A stretch of DNA of 64,000 nucleotides, taken from Girardinichthys multiradiatus. Lineage: Eukaryota; Chordata; Actinopteri; Cyprinodontiformes; Goodeidae. Below are positions 53,853 to 64,000 of the stretch, piece by piece (position 1 is the stretch's first letter; the number at the start of each line of letters is the position of its first letter). The position numbers and the translations under genes were made by a program. The notes beneath the pieces are model-generated. The model worked only from the letters and a program-made list of their open reading frames with translations. It had not been told where the DNA came from and did no database searches. Location: assembly GCF_021462225.1 (NCBI RefSeq), contig NC_061805.1, forward strand, positions 28,289,958 to 28,353,957. The letters are read 5' to 3'.

Positions 53853-56205
53853 TATTTTATTGTAAATTTGACTTATATCTGTTGTCACATGTAAATTACT
53901 TTTTCTGGCTGATTGCTCATAAATTGACCTCACACTACAGGTTGTTCTCCTTAGGTCAGTAATATTGATGGACTGAGACACTGAATCCATTCAGCTCATC
54001 ACCTTTGACCTATAAATGTGCCACGACCCCATCATTATGATGTACAGCAAGCTCATTGTCTCCATGGTAACATGAACTAGTTGTATCAAACAGCGCCACA
54101 GGGGAGACAGTGTCTGTGTGAATGTGAGTGTGTTCTGAAAATGTGTGTGAGTGTGGCAGGGCTCATTTAGTGACGAGAACACACACACACTCAGTCACAC
54201 AGACTAATATCCACTAATATGGCTCTCCATCTGTCTATGTAAATCAATTCTGACCTATGTTGAACTCTGGATGTGCATTTTGAGAATTAAGTGTATTTAG
54301 TGGATGTGTGTGTTTTGGCAAACAAGTGCTTTATTCTGTGTAACAGCATGCACCCAGTAAACCCAGTAAAGGAAAGCAGCAGACTGGCAAAGCGGTATAA
54401 AAAAAAAATCTGCTATTTTTTTTCTCACTGTCTGACCCTCTCTGAGAAATAAATCAGGCAAAACATTTCCTGATTAGGATTAGTTAGGATTACCAACATT
54501 ACATCTATTTGCTAAATGCCATTATAATGGGAGACATTATTTTTAAATAGGTAGTGTGGTCTAACTTTTTCCTTTGCTACAAAACTTATTTCTGTGGGCT
54601 TGTTTTGTTTATTTAGTGAAACAATGTTTTTTTTTCTTATTTAGGGGTAAATAAATTGCTTTATCAGAGATAAAAAATAGAGATCAGATATTGATACTTG
54701 AGCATTTCCTAAGAACTGAATATATAATGGAATGTACTAATTTCCTTACATGAGTGATTACAGTTAAGCCTAAAACATCTCATACCTCACCATTAGAAAT
54801 TATTTTCATCCAACCAAACAGTTTATTTTCTGATTGGAAATGGGATACAGTGTTCTTAAAAGATAATAAAACAATGTGAAAGGGTATCAATACAAAACAA
54901 AATAAAAAATACGGTTTATCAAAAAACAATTGAAATTGTTCATTTTAAATATAAATTATTTCATTAATCAATAAAAAAAAAAAACCTTCATTAGAATCAC
55001 AGAAATAAAAAACTTTTTGCTGACAAGCTTTGATTTGTCTTTGGTGATGAGCTCCTAGTCTTTGAGGCGATATTACAGCAAAAACATCAATATTACCCTG
55101 ACTCAGATAAATCTAGTATCAATCAGATTAATTTTGCTATGTTTCCTTCTTCGCTTTGATTGCATCATATTAGGAAGAACAGTGCTTTACATTTCCCCAT
55201 AATAAACAAACCATTGGGTGGCTCACAATTCAAAGATTATTATCTACTTGTATTTTGTTTCTCTGCTCCAATAAAATATACACATTTTTAACACAAATAT
55301 AAAACATTTGATTAGTTTGTACCCCATAGTGGAGATGAAAGATTTAAATCAAGTCCTTGTATCTGTTTGAGCAACATGTCAACATCGATTGCTCTTGTCT
55401 GAGATTATCTCTATCAATATTCTGCAAAGTTAGATAAGATGTCAATATTGTGTGGATCAGTGTCTCAGTGGATGCAGAAACACACACACATAAAGAAGAA
55501 AATTAAATTGCCAATGGATTTGACTGATTAATGGAAATTTCCAACATCAGTTTGCTGCTCTGGTGCAAATGAAACAATAATATGATCCTTTGAAACTCCA
55601 GTAAATTTGCCTATCTAGAATGTTGACGTAAACATTTTATTGTCTACAGTTTGTAGGGAGGATCTTTGTAATCATTGAGTCCAGTTTTGTAAGCAAAGAC
55701 ATTTAAAAGCACTTTATGTCACTAATCTGTGTATCAGTTTGACTGATACTACCCAGCATACAAATTCAGGAATATAGACTAACCTAATCAAGCTAATCTG
55801 TTAGATTAACACACATTATGAAACGGTGACTAATCCCCGCTCGTCCTTCTGGAGAGCTGATTGAGCGATCACAGGGATAAGCACAGAGGAGGAGTTTTTG
55901 CTCTCATTGGACCTGTGCCCACGTCCCACTAACATCAGTGTTTCCCAGTAAAGTTAAACTGATTCTAAGAGGTGTGACAATCACAGGGACAAGATGATCT
56001 GTCTTAAGGAAACCTTTTAATAGCACAATTACATATCTCACCTTGTGTTTATCTGCATGAACTCGCGCTCTCTTTCATTCTGAACACAAAGGTGTTCTTT
56101 CAGGGAATGTGTTGCACCTACTCCAGCTTTGTGTTGCCAGGTTTTTGTGAGAAAAAGATCATTTTTGAACACAATAAAACTGAGGAAAATTGTTTTATAT
56201 TGTGG
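53853..56205. other. Gene-poor interval, one CNE-like stretch
   Basis: AT-rich. The stretch at about 55790-55990 is non-repetitive, with GATTGAGCGATCACAGGGAT-type sequence that could be conserved. A fragment at 55030-55065 (GTGATGAGCTCC...AGTCTTTGAGG) recurs at 63778-63800. Confidence 0.3.
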
Positions 56206-57885
56206 GATGTACAGTGTTTAGCAAAAAATATTCACAACCTTTTGTCACATTATATTTTATAAGGATTTATGTGACAGTTCAACAAGGAGTATAGCATTAT
56301 CTTGAGTTGGAAGAAAAAGGAATAAATAAAATCTGACGATTGCATGAAAATGCAGCCCCCTTTGCTCTGATGCTTATAAATAAAATCCAGTGAACCCACC
56401 TGCCTTCAGAAGTTACTCAATTAGCAAATAGAATCGACCTATGTGTAATTTAATCTCAGCATAGATCTGACTGTTGTGTGAAGGCCTCAGAGGTTTGTTG
56501 AAGATCATTAGAGAACAAAAAGCATCATGAAGACCAAGGAGGACTGCAGACATGTTAGAGGGGAAGTTGTGGAGCATTTTAAACTAGGGTTATTAAAGGT
56601 TGTTAAATGACATGACAAACTTTGAATATCACATTGAACAAGTATGGCACTACTGCAACCCTACTAAGACATGAACCTTCACCTAAACAAACAGGTAGGT
56701 CATTAATCAGAGAATCCACCAAGAGGCCCATGGTAACTCGGGAGGAGCTAAATGGATCCACAGCTTAGCTTGAGGAATCTGTTATCGGGATAGTATAGCA
56801 CTTAGTTATGCACCCTGCAAAGCTTTGCTTTATGGGAACATGGCATGAATAATGCCATAGCTGGATCAAAGCCATGAAACGTCCAATTTGCAGTTTGCCC
56901 CAAGCCACATAGGGCACACAAGCTGAGGAAGAAGGTGCTCTGGTCAGATGAGACCACAATTTAACTGTTTGGCCTACATGAAAAACTTTACGTGTGATAA
57001 AAAACTAAGACTGCACATTACCATGCAGTCTTAGCACAGCCACACATAATGGTGGCAGACTCATGCCGTGGGGATGCATTTCTTCAGCAGGGACAAAGAG
57101 GGTGGTCAGAGATGATGGGAAGATGGAAGAAGTTTAAAACTAGCCATTCCTTGAAGGTTCAACATGTAGCAGGACAGTAGCCCCAAACGTACAGCCAAAA
57201 TTACCATGGAATGGTTTAGATCAGGCTTTCTTAATCCTGTCCCTCGGGGGCTACTGTCCTGCCTGTTTTAGGTGCTTCCCTGCTGATGCACACCTAACTT
57301 GAATGAATGGGTGATTAACAGACTTCTGCAGCACTTGATGGCATGCTGAGGAGATCATGCAATCATCTGAATCAGGTGTGCTGGAGCAGAGAAACATCTT
57401 AAACATGCAAAACAGTGGGTACTGAGGACAAGGGTTAAGAAACACTGGTTTAGATCAAAGTATGTTTATGTGTTAGAATGGTCCAGTCAAAGTCCCGACC
57501 TAAATCAAATTGAAAATCTATGGCAAGACTTGAAAAACTGCTGCTTACAGACACTCTCCTGTGTTTTGCAAAGAACGATATACACCAAATTCTGTCCCTA
57601 GATGTGCAGAGCTGGTAGAGACACACACAGACTTACAGCTGTAATTGTAGCAAAAGGTTCAGGGGGGATGAGTACAAATGAATGCCACACTTTTTTATTT
57701 ATAAAGCCAGTTTTAAAACCATGCACAATCTTCCTTTCACATCAGAGTGATGCCCTTTTTTGTTTAGTGTATCACATAAAATTCTAATAGGTTTCACAAC
57801 AAACAAAATGTGAAACAATTTAAGGGACCGTAGTAGCATCAAATCTGGTTCACAAAACTAAAGACAAAAAAATCTCCATGCACAG
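56206..57885 (+). mobile_element. Degenerate Tc1-like element with nested hAT MITE
   Basis: Contains broken transposase sequence on the + strand: GGTCAGATGAGACC (SDET) near 56942 and AAGTCCCGACCTAAATCAAATT (SPDLNQIE) near 57490. The ends are old and only weakly inverted. A 226-bp hAT-type MITE interrupts it. Confidence 0.65.
57222..57447. mobile_element. hAT-type MITE, 226 bp
   Basis: Flanked by a perfect 8-bp duplication GTTTAGAT (57214-57221 and 57448-57455). Ends are inverted: CAGGCTTTCTTAATCCTGTC on the left and the complement CAGTGTTTCTTAACCC on the right. It matches a very common teleost hAT MITE pattern and has no coding capacity. Confidence 0.92.
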
Positions 57886-59605
57886 TGCTAGTAAATATTA
57901 TGCTACAGAAGGCTGCTGCCCTCTTGCCTGCAGAAGTGGCATTGCACAGCTGGATGTTCATTACCATCTGGATTCACATGAGCTCATAAAGACTTGTCAT
58001 GGAAAGGATTTTACAGAACATTGCTAGTATGATATGACAAAACAGTGCTCTTCATATCATAAACTGAAGATACATTAAAAAATGCATAACATATTTATTA
58101 ATATTAATACAGATTTCTAATGAGTTGCAATCCCTGTGGCAGTTATATAAATAACATTTCTTATCACCACTGCACCGTCAACCACATTGGCATACATATT
58201 TTGGGATTTGTGTGTATGTATGTCAGAAACTGCTGCGTGTCTGACATGGCGTCGATTTGGACAGACAGTATGCTGTCCCTGATGTCATCAGAATTGGACC
58301 TGTTGTCTGATCTGACCTTTGACCTTTCCAGATGGTGTCAACACTTATCTCCTCGTGCACCCAAAGAACCCCCTCCCTCCCATCCTCCTTATATCTGTTT
58401 CTTCGCTGATGAGGTCCAAACCTGGGTCAAAAAGATTTGAATTGTTTTAAGCTCCTTTCAGTCTATTGTTAAAAATACGAGAAGTTGTGTAGTATTGTTT
58501 CGTCTAAGGTCCTAAAACATCCTACACTCAGAATTTAAGGGACCATATTAGAATGTTCTATATGGTTTTGGGTTTTGGGAGCTTTACGTCACTCATTTTC
58601 AGTCTAGATTTTCTCCAGAAAAGCTTTTTATTAAGTCACCTAACTCTAACCCATGAAACTTTCAGATGTAAAAAAAAAAAAAGCTCCTGACGACACGGCA
58701 AAAATGGGTCCCTTCCAAGCCATCATTGGTGACGTTGGCCCATTTGTCAACCGATCCAGACATCACGGTCCTGTGTTACTGCAGGTCACATTTTAGCAGG
58801 TTCTCCTCTGGAAGTTTAGGCTTACAGCCTAAATGTTGTTGTGAACCTTGACCATAAAATATACATTTTGCTATCCTAAACCGAACGTGATCTGTGGACA
58901 TCAGTAGATGTTCTGTACTGATAGACAAGACAGAAAATAAAACAAAACATGGTAAAAAAAAAAACAAACAAACAAATCTTCCATACAAGGAAGAACAAAG
59001 GGAGGTTTCGAAACACTGGGTTTGTGTTACAAATGTTCATTTTAGAGTTATAATTTATTTATGTTTCAGTCAAGCTTTTCGGGTTTTCTGTCTCTAACAT
59101 AAGATTTATTTTGCCCTTTTAGCCAAAGATGAACAGTTTACCAGACAGAAAATTGAAGAAAGAAAAACTTTTCTTACTGGGATTTCAAAAACCCAGGTTG
59201 CTATGATGGAAAAGTACAATTATGGCTTGTTCAAATCTAATCCACAGGACTGTACATGATTAAAAGTACATGATTAAAGTAAGCTAAAGGAAAGTCCGTA
59301 ATCTTCCAACATTTTAAGTTCTTATTGCATACCTCATATATTTTATAAGAATAAATAAAGCAAAATATACTCAGAATTTCCCAGAAGGATTTTCAGTGCG
59401 GGGTTTTCTGAGTGCATCTTCTCAAACAGTAGATGCACATCAGTAAAGAGAACCAGCTCTCCTCTTCACTAATATATTTCACTAATATATTCATTACCAT
59501 CATTAACCTTTTTGGCTGCACAGTCCCCCTTATCTAATTATCCCCTTATTACCGCTGAACACACACGCACGCATACACCCAGAAAAACCATTATCTGCCG
59601 CTTCT
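57886..59605. other. Intergenic, no gene recognised
   Basis: Holds an open frame of 106 codons (58120-58440) with no recognised signature. Otherwise AT-rich sequence. Confidence 0.4.
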
Positions 59606-59608
59606 CCC

Positions 59609-59656
<48 letters not shown>
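59606..59656. repeat. (CA)n microsatellite
   Basis: About 45 bp of CA repeat. Confidence 0.95.
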
Positions 59657-60129
59657 ATCTCCACTTCTGTTGCCCCACATGTTGTTTAACAAATGACTGG
59701 TCTCGCTTCATCAAGCACCTGACAATGTAAACAGATGGGAGGTGTAGACAAGGATCAGTGCCAGCTCGAACACACAAAGTGCAGAAACCCCAACATATGT
59801 TGTAGTTTTTCCAACAACCATGCTTAGAGAGACGTCCACACGCATGGGGAGCACTGCTAACAGGAGGGTGTCTCAAAGTGTCCTCGAGAAGAAAACATCT
59901 GATTTATTAATGTCTCATCCTGTCAGACTTCACTGGAAATGCAGGCAATGAAACACTTCCATAGCTTTAATAAAACGCTGCTTATAAATGGTACTTTTAA
60001 ATCACTGCTGTTTACTGCGAGTTTTATAGTTTTTATTCTTTACTGTCTGAAAGTTTATTTTAAAAAATACATTCGGTAGCAATATTACATGTTGACACAA
60101 AGGACTAGTAACAGTGTAGTGATTCAACT

Positions 60130-60510
60130 TCAGTTGAATTCAAATTCAAAACTACTTTATTAATCCCGAGGATGCTCATCGTTGTCCACGATGTTCTTCA
60201 TTTTATGAAGCATCCTCTTTGCACAAACATCTCCAGAGGTTCCAGAGCATTCACCAGAACAGAACCAACCCTTTGTATCAGACTATTGAGCTTTGATGCT
60301 GCTACTTTAACAGATGAATGCAGAAAACATTGCACCCTCTACAAAAGACTTATAGAAGATCTGCAGCATCTTCCTGCAAACATCGAAGGACCTAGGTTTC
60401 CTGAAATTGAACAATCTGCTCACTCTCTTCTCGTAGACAGCTTCACAAGTCTGTGTTGCCCTGGAAAAGTTATTGATTGCCCATTTCCACATCCTGTCGG
60501 CGGGAAAAGG
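60130..60510 (-). mobile_element. L2-type LINE 3' fragment
   Basis: The - strand reads RKPRSFDVCRKMLQIFYKSF, which parallels RKLRSFGVCSKMLHIFYKSV of the LINE at 37148, so it is the same family (thumb region). The 3' end carries the complement of TCGGGATTAATAAAGTAGTT. Severely truncated and broken. Confidence 0.75.
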
Positions 60511-62250
60511 ATGGCGATTTTGATGTGCACACTATGTACCCGACAAGAAAATCTGTTGTACTTAAGTATGTTTTCCGATTAGGTTTGTTTGTCAGATTAA
60601 ATGTACCTTTTTGCAAATAACAACCTTTAAGCAGGTATAAACATACTTTTCAATAAGCACGTTTTCTTTATTAGAAATGTGTCTTTATTGGTCTGATATC
60701 ATATTCTAATATTAAATTTCACGTTTTCCTTTGCTGTAAGCAGACAATCATCATGATAAACAGAAATAAAGGTTTGCAAACATTTGTCTGTGTGTAATTA
60801 ATATGTTTCATTTAGTGAAGTGAGTTACAGAGGTAAATGAAGTTTTCAATAACATTTCAAAAATGATCTACTTCATTGACTATGACTGTATATACAGACA
60901 TAGCAGTCACTGCTCCACTAAAGGCCATTATTAAGAGTTGTGCTCTCCTCTTGCTTACCTTTCTTCATCATGTGGTCATAATATTGTAATATATAATATT
61001 GTCCCATTGCTCAACAACTTAATAACACAGAGACGCCGACATCCATTATTATTTCCAGAAACAGTGTGCTGCTGCGTGACGTAAACATTCTCCTTCTGCA
61101 CTTTGGGGTCGTGCACCCTTCAGACTGATGGTGGTCGCATTTAATTAGCAGTTTGAACCACAAAAAAAAATAAAATCTGAATTGAGCATCAAGATTTGCA
61201 GTGTGAATGTAGCCTTTACTCTGCCACCCTGGTTTCTTTGTTTGTCAGCATTTAGGTGTTGCAAACCATCATATATTACAATTTTATTGTTCTTATTTTT
61301 GTATTTTATTGTTTAGAAGTAAAACAAAAAAAATAGGTCTCGGAAAAAATTACCCCAGTCTTGAGAACATTGGAATTTGAAGTATTTCAGAAGCATTTTA
61401 TTTAAAATAATTGACATCATTGTTGTCTTCTCTCATAGAAATAGGAAAGTATGCATTCATTTCTTTTTGACATTAATAATTGTGCATTGCTTCTTAAAAT
61501 TACCATTCTGTGCACTGTCCTATTCTTTCATATTATTGATTCTTTACTTACAACAATCCTAGCTTAATAGCATTTATAGAGCTGAAATGGACAAGCAAAA
61601 ACTTTATGACAACAAAAATGTAACACTGTTTGGTATTATTTAGTTAATGAACTGGGACATTGCACCTGAAACCATCGTACATGAGCAAAGAAGCGGAGCA
61701 TTTACTGCTTAAATTTGCCCTAATAATTCTGTCTCTATATTTACCATCAACACTCTTTGCATCTTTTACCACCAAAAAATATGCCACAAATATTGTTTTT
61801 ACTTAGCATTTAAAGCTGTAGAGCTCCTATATACATTAATTGTACCTCTCACATTATTTGCACATCATTTTATTATGTTAACATCCCCTTCCTTTACTTT
61901 TCAACTCCTCCTTACTTTCCCAGTTTTAGTATAAGGATTCACTTCAGTTCATCTCTGGGAAAAAAAAGTTTGAATGACATCAAACAATTCAGGAAGAATC
62001 TAGTAAAGTATGTGTAATGGCCCCAAAACCAATGAAAATATCACAGAGTAAAAAGTTTGCAATGACTCAAACGTTCTGATTGTCAGCGACTGAATCTTAT
62101 GGCTCTTGTTTCTGTAACTTTGTTCATAAATAAAACAGTTCTAGTTTTTTTTAATGGTAATTATTGGTTGTGTTGTTGGATTTCTGCATTGATGCTCCTT
62201 GCATTCTACACATTAAGGCAGATGGGGAGGTTCAGCGGTGGTGAATCTGA
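60511..62250 (-). other. rasef: Intergenic and probable rasef 3' UTR
   Basis: The sequence below 62251 would be the rasef 3' UTR. Possible AATAAA signals on the - strand lie at 61869-61874 and 61397-61402. The transcript end cannot be decided from sequence alone. Confidence 0.35.
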
Positions 62251-62350
62251 TCAGGTGCAGCAGGAGAGCTTTGGTTTATTCTTGGGAGCATTTAAGCTGG
62301 GCAGTGATGGATACCTTTTCTCCTCAAAGGTGGCCTGCTTTTTGACCAAC
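62251..62350 (-). CDS. rasef: rasef last coding exon, ends -CCT
   Basis: Acceptor (on the - strand) TTTTTTTTTTGCATCTGGCAG, then one base to complete Arg, 32 codons and TGA. Basic linker and dicysteine end. The sequence between the GTPase core and CC is unlike the mammalian tail as I remember it, but this hypervariable tail diverges fast. Confidence 0.85.
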
Positions 62351-63659
62351 CTGCCAGATGCAAAAAAAAAAGAAGAGATTAACCAAGGTGATCAATTTCA
62401 CGTTAAAAGGAAAGATTCACTTGTTTCTCCTATTGAGCACCATATTTCTTACTCACTCATTCATTCATTCCATTAATTTATTTATATATCAAGCTCTTTA
62501 AAAACCAAAGTGCTGTACAGATGAATAAAAAATTAGAAGATAGAAAATAAGATAATAAAAGCTAGATTCTGTAAAGTCTGCGGGAGACTTTACAGAAAGA
62601 GGGAGACTGTTGCAGGCTTTGGCCTGCGGCTGAAAAGCTCCGTCTCCCCTGATCACAAGCCAAGTCCTGGAAACAACTAAACAACTCTGGTCTTGAGATC
62701 TTTGAGTTGTTTGTTTGTTCACTAATGTTCTCCAGCATTCCTCTGAGGCCTTCACATAACAGAAGCATTTATACTGAGATGAAATAACACAATGAAGGAC
62801 TATATATAATTATATATGTAATTAGGTGACTTCTGAATAGGTATTGAATTTCGTTTAGGGGTGTTTCATTAAAAACGGTTGAATAGTGTACAAATGCACA
62901 TGTGACCTTTGTCTGTCTTACTTTTCATTGATCAATACATATCAATATAATTTCAAAAAATACATTGAAGATGGTGGTGACAAAATGTAAAAACTTTTAA
63001 TTGCTATGAATACTTTTGCAAGGCCCTGAGCTATACTGGGTATCAACCTGTAGCTCTAACCAAGTAGCTCTAACATCCTCTCTCTTCCTGAGAGAAGATG
63101 TTAAAGGCCTACTCTTAATCAGACATACCCAAGTTGTTTCAAAGTTAGATGTTAAATGGTCATGTTTGGTTTCTAGCATTGGAAGCATGTTTCACAAACT
63201 TAAATTTGGATCCGGTCACCCCAGTATAGAAAACAATATTGGAATTAGGAGCAGTTTCCCCTTTTCACTGGGTTTCATTGGTCCCAATATACCAAAAAGA
63301 AATGTACAAGTGTGTTTTGGGGTTTTATTTGTAAGAGCAGAAAAAACTTCCTCTAAATAGGTAGTGCAGACCTTGGGGTGTGTAACTGTTCTGGCCTGTT
63401 ACCTAAGCTTTTATAATATCGTAGAAAAAAGAAACCGCAGAACGCCCACATGTAACAGAGCATCTAGTAACATAGATCAGTCAGAGCAATCACAGCAATC
63501 TGCTGCCCCATCTTTTGCGTTGAGTCTTCAAAACAAGAATAGGTTAGGCAGAACATCAATTAATTAAACCAGAGCATCTCACCTGGCCAGGTGCAGCACA
63601 GCCTCCAGGATGTTGGAGCCGTCTTTGGCACTGGTTTCACAGAACAGAGTGTTGTATGT
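62251..63659 (-). CDS. rasef: rasef, Rab-like GTPase, last two coding exons (5' partial)
   Basis: RASEF (Rab45) is a large Rab-related GTPase with N-terminal EF hands and a coiled coil. Here exon 63583-63659 and exon 62251-62350 join as AG|G and give [26 protein letters not shown] and then [17 protein letters not shown] to LSCCT and TGA. The ETSAKDGSN box is the guanine-binding G5 motif, and the C-terminal dicysteine fits Rab-type prenylation for membrane attachment. Earlier exons lie past the window end. It is convergent with tle1; the two genes also sit in the same band in human (9q21.32). Confidence 0.9.
62490..62755 (-). mobile_element. LINE C-terminal remnant in rasef intron
   Basis: The - strand frame reads [20 protein letters not shown] and then NSLPLSVKS, the typical C-terminal block of fish LINE ORF2 (GD.AF...LWNSLP). 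Old fragment. Confidence 0.55.
62760..63033. mobile_element. Tc1-like end fragment in rasef intron
   Basis: Contains TAGGTGACTTCTG, TTTAGGGGTGTTTCATT and the end ATGAATACTTTTGCAAGGCC, as at the ends of the family seen at 16795 and 5391. No coding sequence. Confidence 0.5.
63583..63659 (-). CDS. rasef: rasef exon: G5 box, ETSAKDGSN
   Basis: 77 bases in phase 0 (25 codons plus AG), acceptor CTACCTACCAG and donor CAG|GTGAGA on the - strand. It carries the SAK guanine-specificity motif. Confidence 0.93.
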
Positions 63660-63699
63660 CTGGTAGGTAGAGGCAGAAATACATCATCTATTCATTCAT

Positions 63700-64000
63700 T
63701 GTGATTTATTTGGTGACCAGCTGGTGACCAGCTTTTCTTTGCATGTTTCCATTGGTATTTTAATGATTTATCTTTGGTGATGAGCTCCAGTCTTTGAGGT
63801 TGGAAGGCCTCCTTGCCATCAGCCTAATCTTTAGCTCCCTCCACAGATTCTCAAACAAATTCAAGTCAGGACTCTGGCTGGGTTTCTGTCTTAAGATTAC
63901 TTCCAGTCAGAAGAAACACATTGGTAATATAAAAACAGTACTTTACAATCCAAAACTTACCATGGATGTGAATAATTTTGACCTTAACTGTAACAAATTG
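63700..64000. mobile_element. Tc1-like remnant at window end
   Basis: Has GGTGATGAGCTCCAGTC, AATTCAAGTCAGGACTCTGG and the end GAATAATTTTGACCTTAACT, matching the reverse of Tc1 transposase C-terminal sequence and a terminal repeat. It is incomplete because the window stops, and lies in a rasef intron. Confidence 0.5.

Noticed and set aside
58120..58440. 106-codon frame with an internal ATGGCG start
   Set aside because: No family signature or splice context; cannot be supported as a gene, though RNA data could change that.
62099..62476. 125-codon frame on the + strand
   Set aside because: It overlaps the last rasef exon, which has matching phase, splice signals and stop on the - strand; the + frame has no family signature.

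Overview
The window looks like a nuclear chromosome segment from a teleost (ray-finned) fish. It has spliced vertebrate genes with GT-AG introns, a dense load of Tc1/mariner-like, PIF/Harbinger-like and hAT-like DNA transposons, L2/CR1-type LINEs, and long CA/TA microsatellites. The species cannot be fixed from the sequence alone; a percomorph fish is only a guess.

Two host genes can be supported. (1) tle1, a Groucho/TLE transcriptional co-repressor, runs on the + strand. Its first exons lie before the window. Sixteen coding exons from 6559 to 25245 join in frame to 694 residues, covering the end of the Q domain, the GP, CcN and SP regions and the whole C-terminal WD40 propeller. Paralogue-specific residues favour TLE1 over TLE2/3/4. 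(2) rasef (a Rab-like GTPase with EF hands) runs on the - strand. Its last two coding exons are at 63583-63659 and 62251-62350 and end in a -CCT prenylation-type tail. The pair is convergent; human TLE1 and RASEF are both at 9q21.32, so linkage supports both calls.

Layout: 1-6558 is an upstream tle1 intron with a Harbinger element nested in a Tc1-like remnant and an unusual 982-bp foldback element. 6559-25245 is tle1 coding exons and introns, with L1-like, LINE, Tc1-like and foldback insertions. 25246 to about 28350 is the probable tle1 3' UTR, split by an apparently intact Tc1-like transposon. 28350 to about 61000 is a gene-poor interval filled with L2 LINEs, nested Tc1-like elements (one more with an intact transposase), a hAT MITE, microsatellites and some stretches that look like conserved non-coding sequence. 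61000-64000 is the rasef 3' end.

I found no operon, defence locus, CRISPR array or RNA gene, and no convincing unknown protein-coding system. The observations most worth a second look are the foldback element at 3504-4485, the conserved alternative donor and microexon of tle1, two Tc1-like copies with intact transposases, and the compact DNA structures (G-quadruplex/hairpin at 15556-15609, perfect hairpin at 53810-53852).
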